A DNA stretch of 64,000 bases from Elmis aenea (lineage: Eukaryota > Arthropoda > Insecta > Coleoptera > Elmidae). Positions within the stretch are counted from its first letter, which is position 1. The number at the start of each line of letters is the position of its first letter. The position numbers and the translations under genes were made by a program. Positions 55,563 to 64,000 of the stretch are shown one piece after another. Below the pieces are notes generated by a model. It saw only the letters and a program-made list of their open reading frames with translations, was not told the DNA's origin and made no database searches. The stretch covers positions 27,150,788-27,214,787 of the forward strand of contig OX393581.1 in assembly GCA_947652605.1 (NCBI GenBank), written 5' to 3'.

Positions 55563-56163
55563 AGCCTAGTCCAGATTGTAAACAAATGTTTCGGAACAGT
55601 GTTCATGAACAATGTTCCCGATGTTTCGGAACAGCTCAAATTTGTTTCTAGCTTGTTTCGGAACTTGTTGCGAAACACAAAAGGCCTGTTCCTTGTTTCC
55701 CGTTGAAATGGGAAACATTGAAACATTGAACAAGTTTTTTGTCAAACACGGTTCAGTCAAACAGAGTTTTGGTTAGTGATTCTTGGTTATATTTTATACA
55801 ATGTGGAATCAAGAGAAAACTTTAAAACTTATAGAAAAAGTCCACAGTTCATCTTGTTTGTGGGACTACAAAAATAAAAATAAAAAAAGGGATGGTTTTT
55901 TAAATATTGCGCAAGCATTTGATGTTACCGTTACCGAAGTCGAAAAAAAAGTCCACATGCCGTTAAGTAAAATAAATAAATTGGCAGCACAAATTCCTGC
56001 AATAGCCTCACTGGACATGATAATCAGTTTAGAAACACCGAAACACTGACTTAAGTCTGGCGCGGAACAACGTATACAAATTGTTCCGAAACAATGTTTC
56101 GCAACTGTTCAGGCACATGTTCAATATTGTTCCGAAACATTTGTTTACAATCTGGACTAGGCT
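55563..56163. mobile_element. PIF/Harbinger-like element nested in the hAT
   Basis: AGCCTAGTCCAGATTGTAAA and the inverse form long terminal repeats that continue through AACAAATGTTTCGGAACA. TTA at 55560-55562 and 56164-56166 is the 3-bp duplication typical of PIF/Harbinger. It is 601 bp. It encodes one small MADF-like ORF and no DDE transposase. Confidence 0.85.
55801..56049 (+). CDS. MADF-like DNA-binding ORF of the PIF/Harbinger-like element
   Basis: 82 aa from the ATG at 55801. The order is KTLKLIEKVHSSSCLWDYKNKNKKRDGFLNIAQAFDVTVTEVEKKV, in this sequence: LI..V....LWD, a basic Y+N segment, F..IA..F, then EVEKKV. It follows the MADF (Adf-1 Myb/SANT-like) domain through two helices and part of the third. 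PIF/Harbinger elements normally carry a Myb/SANT-like protein beside the transposase, which supports this reading. The C-terminal half (SKINKLAAQIPAI) is not recognised. It may be translated only if the element is transcribed. Confidence 0.65.
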   Translation: MWNQEKTLKLIEKVHSSSCLWDYKNKNKKRDGFLNIAQAFDVTVTEVEKKVHMPLSKINKLAAQIPAIASLDMIISLETPKH

Positions 56164-56789
56164 TTAGAGTACAAGTCTTCGTTGCTGTTGCTTCATATAG
56201 TTTCAGCTCCCTTTGAATTGATAATATTTTGTTGGGTTTTACGTCTTCCATAGGTTTATTGGATGCAATTATTGCATTTGCTGAAAAGAGTCTTAATGAA
56301 GAGTAATGAAGAGTAGATGGGGAAGTTTCATCATTCACTTCTACTAAACCACTATCATTAGGTTCCGATTCCCATTCTGTATCTTTAAAAAAATACTGGT
56401 TTACCAAATCTTTTGCATATTTAGCAACAGAGGTAGATTTTGAAAAAAAACTGGCCATATTTATAAGATTGGGTCGTCTGTTTTAAATTTTCTGGATTTT
56501 GTAGAAACATTACAAGCGAAATAAGGTCTTTGGAACGTCTTTCTGATTTTTAGATGATACCGGGCGGCGGGAGATACCGTGTGTTTGAATTTACTATTAC
56601 CATTCGATGCGAATGTATATTTTTAGGATTCTCATTGTTAATATTTCGTCCCTCATAATTGCTATCGTGCTCATCAGTCTCGTCCCGGGATTTAAAACGT
56701 GAATCCCGGGAGTCGGGATAATAAACAAACAGCCAATTTCCCGGGAATTCCCGCCCGGGAAATCCCGGGAAGAACCCATTACCTGTAAT

Positions 56790-57746
56790 ACATATGTACT
56801 TATGGCTAAAGTAACACTTGCAACAACGAGCCAATTTCGTTGTCATTTGGTATAAAAAGGTCGAAGAAATATGCACGATGTGTAACATATTTCAACACCA
56901 GTACTTTATTTTCAGTAAATTCAACTAAAATTATATATATACAAATATATACCACTTTAAAATCGAAATCTGTTTAAAAACTTTCAGTCTAGTTTTATTG
57001 TTATGCAACCTAACTAACACAAGTGGCTTATACTACGTATAACGGGCTACTTTAGGCTATGTCTACCATACCATGGTGCTCTATCGTCAATTCCATTAGT
57101 GAAAGTTAAACAAAACCTCTTATAGTGTCTGTGCTCCTGATATAAAATAGCAGAACATTTGTTTATTTTGTTTTTATAATTCCTAATAAACAATCAAATA
57201 AACAATTTAGTTTTCATTTAGTTTCTAATCTCACAAACATTTATTTAATTCTATGAAATAACTTCCATCGAATCAAAACTTGTGCTAGCCCGTATCTCTA
57301 AACCCATTTAAATCCAGGTGCAAATCATTGATTATTAAGCTATATACTAAAATAACAATAATAACCATACAAACAAATAAAAAAGACTACTAATAGCAAT
57401 CGTACAGAAAATTATAGTTATCGTATGTAACTACAATTACTATGATTCAAATATAAGTGTTTAAATATTGTGCGGTGGATACAAAATATAAAAAAAATTT
57501 ACCGTAGTCATCCCAACCCATTTAGCAACACCCAATATTAGTATTTATTGCTAATATTACAATAACATCATCTATTTAAATACATTTTCCTTAGTTTTGA
57601 TACTTGCATGTATTGACACACCAATAGGACAACGATGTTTGATATTTAAAAAAAAACAAAAATATAAAGTACCTACACCCCGATATAGGCCAATTACATT
57701 TTAAGGAAAACTTGTTAACTTTAAGCATTTTAATATTTCCAAATTA
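56790..57746. other. No recognisable gene
   Basis: AT-rich DNA between two mobile elements; nothing bounded was seen. Confidence 0.5.
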
Positions 57747-58215
57747 GGGCAATCCAAATTCGATTGGATTACATAGGTATCTCGCTTAATAGTCAAGATA
57801 GAGAAACGGTTAATTTACCAAATATATGCAGTTTTTTGGGACAAACTCAGAACCGTTTTCAAAAATATTCTATCATTTCCGGTTTTTCTTGTTCTTGTTT
57901 TTTGTTTTCACAGCCTACTTTTTGTTTCTCTTTTTTTTAAATTAAAAAAACCTTTGTAACTTGCGTATTATTAAAAATAAATACATCAAAATCTACATAA
58001 AAATATCTAAAAATAATCTTTGTAAACTATTTTGATATGTAAAACAATAACGGAGATATGACCCATTATAAATATACAAAAATACAGTTTTTCTTTTATA
58101 ACTCAAAAACCGGAAGTGATAGAATATTTTTGAAAACAGTCCCAAAAAATTGCACATTTTTGGTAATTTAACCTTCTCTATCTTTACTATTAAGCGAGAT
58201 ACCCATGTAATCCCA
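57747..58215. mobile_element. Short foldback element related to 23411-24797
   Basis: The left arm (GATTACATAGGTATCTCGCTTAATAGTCAAGATAGAGAAACGG, given by position 57768-57810) is the inverse of the right arm at about 58163-58210. Inner blocks (CCGGTTTTTCTTG / AACCGGAAGTG, TTTTATGTAG-like) are shared with the larger foldback. The minus-strand open frame 57993-58271 is repeat sequence. Confidence 0.7.
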
Positions 58216-58302
58216 TCACAGTAAGGTTTTTTTTTGTACCTACATAAGATATTCTTCCAATAACTTCCCAAAATGTACTTTTTTTTGAAATCGTGTTAGG
58301 TA

Positions 58303-58602
58303 TACAGGGTGGTGCTTTTTTCGATGCTCACCATTGCTATCTTGTAAACGGTAAGAGATACAAGATCAGTTAAATTAGGGAAAAGTTGCACATATTTATG
58401 ACGATTACGAATCTGAAAAGAAATCCTGGATATTTTTCAGTTTTTTTGTAATAAATCAAAAACGAATCAAAATATCCAGGATTTCTTTTCAGATTCTTAA
58501 TCGCCATAAAAATGTGCAACTTTTCTCTAATTTAACCGACCTTGTATCTCTTACCGTTTCCAAGATAGCAATGGTGAGCATCGAAAAAAGCACCACCCTG
58601 TA
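58303..58602. mobile_element. TACAGGGTGGTGC foldback MITE, copy 2
   Basis: Flanked by TA at 58301-58302 and 58603-58604. It is 300 bp, and its terminal 100 bp match copy 1 at 50841 almost base for base. The centre is shorter: the CCTGGATATTTT / AATATCCAGG pair forms the apex. Confidence 0.9.
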
Positions 58603-58604
58603 TA

Positions 58605-60066
58605 TGATTTTTTCAAAACCTTTATATTTAACTTTAATTAGGGAATACACAACTCAACAGTTCCAAACCAAACAGTATTAGGACTAAGGACTAAATAAAA
58701 TAAAAAGGAATGTATATCTACAAACTGTAAATTTGAAGTACGTACTTGGGCTTATACGATTTATGTAGCAAAATATCTCTTGATTCGGTGACAAATTTTA
58801 TGACATAGAACAAAACTATGTAGTAGACATTAAAAGTACATATTACAAAACAAGACATAAAAAAACAAATTATTTTAAATTTTGTTTACATATTGCCACA
58901 AAGAAAACAGTGTAAACGAAACAGCTTTGAGAATAGACTGAACAACGTCAAAATATTAACTTTTATTCGCAAGCCAAGACGTGGCACTTGAGAATGCAAG
59001 CAAAAATTTTTTTTTGATAATAATTAATTGTTTTGCATTAACAATTTAAATATTACACTCCCAAAAATAGTGTATATAAAATCAAAACAAAATTCTTAAG
59101 TTATAAACAACAGCATTACTAAAATTTTGTTCAGTATCAACTTAAAATGCCGTTACGAATTAAAAATACAAAAATTGTTTCCCGAACTAAATTTTTGATG
59201 GTGATACATATGTAATCAATACCATAAACATTTTTAAACGAATATCTTTAAAATTCATGAGCAAAGTTAAATAATAGTTCTCAGAGATAATCAGAAAGTA
59301 TTTAAAAAATATAACAAATTATTACACTTCTTACATTATTGTATATTATTAAATTGCAAGCTAATAAAAAGTTACTATAGTTTTAAATAAACGAATAATT
59401 TTGTAGACTGTAATAATAACAATAAATTATTTTTTAAATATGTATGGCAATAAATCTGGTGCCAACTTTATTTACATGAAAAATCATAAAAACTGGGGGT
59501 ATTTAAATTTATTTTTAAACAATAACGTAGCATTTCTAAAGCCGTCGCATTACATTTGTACTTTTAAAGTTTTGTCTAATGATTACTCCGCATTTCAACA
59601 AATAAATTTACATCACCAAATGTTTTTAACTTCTTAAGAATTTGTTTTGTATCGTCTGTTGCAACTTTTATAATTTTTAGGGATTCTTTAATCACAATAT
59701 GTCACTTCACTTTTTTAGCCTCTTGTTATGTCGAAGTTAATTAGTTATTTGCTTTAGTGGGGTTTACTGTTTCAACTAATGGTTTATTTGCATTTTTACT
59801 TGAAACTTAATTTTATTGTGTTTATCAAAAACTTCACGACTATAGGGAATTTTAAAATCGTAATCGTAGTCATAGATTAATTTTACAGCCAATTTTGATG
59901 CTATAAAAAGAACGATTTATATAAAGGCATATGTTAATAAAAAAGGATGAATGTATCACACGAACATGAAATATTAAACATTTACAATGATAAAAGAATG
60001 GTTACATTAGTAAAAAAATGTGTTTTTACGTTCTTAGTAAGAATCTACCTTAAGTGATTTTGTACC
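58605..60066. other. No recognisable gene
   Basis: AT-rich DNA. The plus-strand open frame 59440-59637 has no recognisable domain. Confidence 0.5.
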
Positions 60067-60093
60067 CAGGGTGTTTGAAATTCGAGTTTTAAG

Positions 60094-60543
60094 CAGGGCT
60101 AGAAACCGAAAAAAATTTTGGTTAACGGTTAACCGAATTCAAGAACTTTATTTTTATAACGGTTTTTGTTGAAAAACCGGTTTTTTCCGTAAAGAACCGG
60201 TTTTGAAAAAACCGGTTAATTTAACCGGTTTTTAACATTATTCAGATTTGGAATGCAAAGTATAAAAAGATATTATCTATTTATAATTTTATAATATATG
60301 TACAATCAAGCATTCAGTAATTTCTTTTGGTAAACTAATCACATTTAATACAGATTTTCAAAATAATTTTTATTAAAAAGAGATGTTTAAAAAACCGGTT
60401 TTTTATTATTTTGGTTAAAGGTTACCGTTTTTTTTGCCTTTAAAAATAACGGTTTCGGTTTCGGTTAAAAATCAAAATTTTGGACAAAAAATAAAGGTTA
60501 ACCGGTTTTTTAAACCGGTTTAAAAAACCGGTTTCATGCCCTG
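60094..60543. mobile_element. hAT element with GGTTAACCGGTT arrays, copy 3 (nested)
   Basis: CAGGGCTAGAAACCG and CGGTTTCATGCCCTG form the ends. GTTTTAAG (60086-60093 and 60544-60551) is an exact 8-bp duplication. It is 450 bp and nearly identical to 52407-52863. It lies in the left arm of the outer foldback, only 27 bp from its end. Confidence 0.92.
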
Positions 60544-61004
60544 GTTTTAAGTATAGGAATCCCGCTTATTATAATAGCTGGAGTATAGGTTTAAACTTGG
60601 CAAAGCTGCTTAAATCGGTGCTCATTAATAATCCGATGAGAAATTGAAAATATCTCAAACGGTACCCGAGAATAGGAAAAACCGGAAAATACGGTTATTG
60701 AAAATCGCCTATAACTTTTTGGTTTATAAAATACTTCAAATGTTTAAAAACATTGCGTCAGTAGCTTTTTAAGCCGAATCGGATGGTGATCACAAATGTC
60801 GATGCGTTTTTGTTTTATGACAACCAACCTTATATTTTTTCTTCTAGGCCATTTTCTTTGCCATTAACATAATCAAACAGATGTTTTTTTTGCTGAAGTC
60901 ATTGATATATCACACATGTTATTTTACTTCTACTTTCATTATAAAATTTGTAATTTGAAGAAATGTGTTTTGGGCAACAACTACTACCTACTAAAAATCA
61001 TGTA

Positions 61005-62519
61005 TACAGGGTGTCCCAGATTACATTTCCAGCATGGGGATCTCGCTTATTATAAGAGATACAGGTTTGTTTAAATTAGATGAATTATTCCTTAGCATGA
61101 GAGGAGCCACAATCAATTTTTAAAAGTACAAAATTTCTCGTGCTTCAGATGTTATAGCAAAAAATATGAAAATGTCCAATTTCTTTCTTCTCTCATAACT
61201 TTTTTGTCTTAATCGATAGAACAATTTTATTTGTACTTTCTTAAGGTACTTTTTAATGGAGAATGTAACTGTTATTTTAGATTATTTTTAACACTTACCA
61301 TTTTCGAGATATTACCCCTAACTTAATTTTTTCTTATGGGCCACGAAGTTGGCTATGGGATAGTTAAATATGCTTTTTTTTTCCTCTTTAAAATGAGATA
61401 TTACTTGCTACATTTATTTTTATAATTAAGTCACAAAATGAAAAAATCGTATAAACCCATCACTTATCAAGCTATCTATGAAAATAAAAACAAAAAACAA
61501 CTAATTAAATGTAAAATGACAGTTACCGTTTGTCTGCGGTATCATTTATTAGAAATTCACATTATTGTTGTGTAATTCGATAGTCTTTGTAGTAATTGTT
61601 ATAATGATGGCAACATTTAAAAATAGCGAAAAATTTGCCATGTTGAGATGCTACATTCTTTGCCATAAAAACTGTGTAGAAGCTAAGCTAATATACTTAG
61701 AGCTATATCCCGAGAAAAGGCAACGAAGGATGTGTAATTACAAAAATTTGGAAATAAATTTAAAAATATATGTTTTTTTCGACAAACCAACCAAAAATCC
61801 AAAACAAATCAATGATTAATTAGAATTATTTATTTTACACAGTTTCTATTGCGAATAATGTGGCATTTCAACATATAAAATTTTTAATTAGTTGTAAATG
61901 TGCTCATAATTATATGATAACAAATTTGCTACAAAGACCATCGAATTACACAACAATACTAAACAAACAATTCTAATAAATGATACCGCAGACAAATGGT
62001 AACTGTCATTTGACATTTAATTAGTTGTTTTTTGTTTTTATTTTCATAGATAGCTTGATAAGTGATGGGTAAAATACGATTTTTCATTTTGTGACTTATT
62101 TATTAAAATAAATGTAGCAAGTAATATCTTATTTTAAAGAGAAAAATAAAGCACATTCAACTATTCCATAGCCAACTTCGTGGCCCATAAGAAAAAATGA
62201 AGTTAGGGGTAATACCTCAAAAATGGTAAGTGTTAAAAATAATCTAAATAGACAGTTACATTCTCCATTAAAAAGTACCTTAAGAAAGTACAAATAAAAT
62301 TGTTCTTATGATTAAGACAAGAATGTTATGAGAGAAAAAAGAAATTGGATATTTTCATATTTTTTGCTATAACATCTGAAGCACGAGGAATTTTGAACTT
62401 TTAAAAATTGATTGTGGCTCCTCTCATATCAAGAAATAATTCATCTAATTTAAACAAACCTGTATCTCTTATAATAAGCGAGATCCCCATGCTGGAAATG
62501 TAATCTGGGACACCCTGTA
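61005..62519. mobile_element. TACAGGGTGTCCC foldback with 600-bp arms and an ORF in the loop
   Basis: TA at 61003-61004 and 62520-62521 flanks the 1515-bp element. The arms 61005 to about 61607 and about 61911-62519 are inverse copies, while the 300-nt loop is single copy and carries the DUF4817-like ORF. A solitary arm occurs at 47537. The TA target and TACAGGGTG ends fit a Tc1/mariner-related mover. Confidence 0.88.
61604..61819 (+). CDS. DUF4817-like helix-turn-helix ORF in the foldback loop
   Basis: 71 aa from the ATG at 61604 (a second ATG follows directly). Residues 3-60 read FKNSEKFAMLRCYILCHKN, then VEAKLIYLELYPEKRQ and a spaced helix up to VFFDKP. This follows the DUF4817 pattern (E...M...Y..C..N...A..LY...FP.RRQP...F..L...L...G.F), a DNA-binding N-terminal domain of insect Tc1/mariner-type transposases. 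The expected DDE catalytic domain is absent and the ORF ends within the loop. The start codon sits at the junction of left arm and loop. Confidence 0.6.
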   Translation: MMATFKNSEKFAMLRCYILCHKNCVEAKLIYLELYPEKRQRRMCNYKNLEINLKIYVFFDKPTKNPKQIND

Positions 62520-63415
62520 TATCAACAAATTACATTTTTTTTTGAAGCGTATCACTTGTCATCGTAATAAATTCATGTAAATGAACATTCGGAAAATTTC
62601 TCAAAACAATAGCGCAGGTTCTGAACATTAAGAAACGTTTGCAGTTATGTATTGCAGAAGGAGGACATTTATTTAAACATCTATACTTTAATTTGTTTTA
62701 GTTTTTATAGGTTTTTACGTTTTGTTAAGCATGCCGTTCTTTCAAATTTTTTTATACGTTATTTACACGCTTTATTTGAACATATTTAGGTAGGTACTCA
62801 AGTTTCTTTATGTTTCGCAGCATATCGTGTTGTTCTTCGTTGTTGAAGTTCATTTATAAAAATTGATTATAATGACAAGTAGTGGGCTTCCAAAATTTTT
62901 AGTTTGTTGATTGATTGTCATGGAAACGACAAAAACTACAACGACCTGGTTTCTAGTGGTTATTGTCTAAAACACATTTTTTTCAATTAGACAGTGAATG
63001 TAAAAGTAAAACACTATGTGTGATACAATAATAAATTTTGAGAAAAATAATCTAATTGATTATGTAAATGACTAAAATTGCGCCTCTAAGAAAAAATATA
63101 AAGTTGGTTATCATAAAACAAAATTGAATTGATATAGGAAAAATTTGTGATCACCATTCGATTAGGCTTAAAAAGTTTCAAAGGCAACGTTTGTACACAT
63201 TTGAAACTTTTTATAGGTAAACCAAACGAGTTAAAGGCGATTTCCAAAAATTGTATTTTTCGGTGCTCCTATTTTTCTTGGATACCGTTCAAGATATTTC
63301 TCTTCCGATTATAATAAGCACAGAATTTAGCAATGTTGCCGAAGTTACGGCTATGCTCTAGCTATTATATAATAAGCGAGATCTCCATCCTTAAACTCGA
63401 ATTTCAAACACCCTG

Positions 63416-64000
63416 TTTATAGTACCTAGTTCCTAAAATATTTTGCTCAATCTGAAAAGTAAAATTCCAAGTTTTATTTAAAACTTTTTTATTAATAAGA
63501 GCAGAAATTTAAAACCAAATAGTTGTTGTTTAGTGCCTTAATCCTATGGCGTTGTTAAAAGTAACGAAACTTGTTTAGTTATCAAGATTACTGTTTTGCG
63601 TTTTTATTTCCTACAGGCGTAATGTTAAATTTTTATGCTATCACCATCGCAATAAGTTTATGGCAAAATACTTGTGGTTCTTAAATTGATAGTGTTTAAC
63701 TTAAATAACTAGTTATGCACTTTGTAAGTCATGTTTTAATAAATAATAAGCTCTTACTAATCAATATTTTTTATACAACATTAGCTAACAAAAGAACAGG
63801 GTTGTATTATGTGCAGTCTAGAAATGTCTTAAAATAACGTTTTGTTTTTTAAATCTAAACTTAAGAGATAGAAAGTAGTAAGCAATCCATTTAAATTTGC
63901 TATATAAAGGATTATTATAATTATTAGAAAGATAGCTTAAGAGTTTGCGTAAGGCTTACCACGACACTGCGTTTTAAAAGAAATATCAACGATTGTATAA
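63416..64000. other. No recognisable gene
   Basis: AT-rich DNA to the window edge; nothing bounded was seen. Confidence 0.5.

Larger units (their letters stand above)
55410..56458 (-). pseudogene. hAT transposase C-terminal half, interrupted
   Basis: The minus-strand frame from 56458 reads through SVAKYAKDLVNQYF, an acidic linker and SIQRELKLYEATATKTCTLK to 56164. It is then broken by the 55563-56163 insertion and resumes as LLTIKPTLTESERVFSIFG, TKKRVGLSDHCVDVLCF. The TESERVFS..G...TKKR..LSD block is the hAT C-terminal dimerisation domain. Removing the insert with one TTA joins the two parts in frame, so the transposase may have been intact there when it was hit. The N-terminal BED finger and most of the catalytic core are missing. 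Confidence 0.85.
55139..56781. mobile_element. hAT element with CCCGGGA arrays, carrying transposase remains and a nested element
   Basis: The ends TAGTGGGTGCTGTTCCC and GGGAAGAACCCATTA are imperfect inverted repeats. CCTGTAAT at 55131-55138 and 56782-56789 is an exact 8-bp duplication. Subterminal CCCGGGA blocks occur at 55195-55225 and 56690-56770, the same motif as the element at 1983. The interior codes for a truncated minus-strand transposase (listed separately) into which a TTA-flanked element has inserted. Confidence 0.9.
60067..63415. mobile_element. Outer foldback element of a three-element nest
   Basis: CAGGGTGTTTGAAATTCGAG at the left end (60067) is the inverse of CTCGAATTTCAAACACCCTG at the right (63396-63415). 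The left arm resumes after a hAT insertion (GCTTATTATAATAGCT, AATCGGATGGTGATCACAAAT, TATGACAACCAACCTTATATTTTT) and is repeated inverted from about 63085 to 63395. Subtracting the two insertions leaves about 1.4 kb. No ORF is recognised in its own sequence. Confidence 0.75.

Overview
The window looks like AT-rich nuclear DNA from an insect. There are no operons. Genes are split by GT-AG introns, several of them only 38-60 nt. Insect-type DNA transposons (piggyBac, hAT, PIF/Harbinger, TACAGGGTG-ended foldback elements) and retroelement scraps (Penelope, a LINE tail) fill most of the space. The insect order cannot be fixed from the sequence; a beetle or a related AT-rich genome is a guess. No tRNA, rRNA, CRISPR array or virus-like gene was recognised.

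Three host genes can be assembled from exons. Two are tandem, same-orientation (minus strand) copies of a secreted glycoside hydrolase family 31 enzyme of the MYORG (myogenesis-regulating glycosidase) type. Copy A covers 1411-9712, and its last three exons are not in the window. Copy B covers 27013-35464 and is complete: 12 exons, 644 aa. Their exons match almost length for length (467, 88, 157, 194, 110 and 120 nt are identical), so they arose by duplication. Both keep the FKFDAGE nucleophile segment and a candidate acid/base Asp in RMLDK. Between them on the plus strand lies a small five-exon gene C (18255-26179) for a 197-aa secreted Gln/Ser-rich protein. It has about ten Ser-x-Glu motifs and only phase-0 introns; I do not recognise its family. 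All three genes have a TATA box a short distance upstream of the start codon.

Layout: 1-1000 is a piggyBac transposase remnant. 1411-9755 is gene A, with two hAT-type elements in one intron. 9756-18200 is intergenic DNA with a Charlie-like hAT MITE, foldback repeats and a LINE tail. 18205-26282 is gene C, whose 6.4-kb intron is crowded with foldback elements and a dead ZMYM/DUF4371-type transposase. 26965-35521 is gene B, with palindromes and a MITE in its introns. 35522-64000 has no recognisable host gene. It is a graveyard of mobile elements, many precisely delimited by target-site duplications (8 bp for hAT, TTA for PIF/Harbinger, TA for the foldbacks, 18 bp for Penelope), with nests up to three deep.

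The most unusual points are: two non-autonomous elements that retain only a small DNA-binding-domain ORF (DUF4817-like at 61604-61819, MADF-like at 55801-56049); several hAT families whose ends carry different dense palindromic or reiterated motifs; a group of unrelated foldbacks sharing a TACAGGGTG terminus; and the orphan Ser-x-Glu secreted protein between the two glycosidases.
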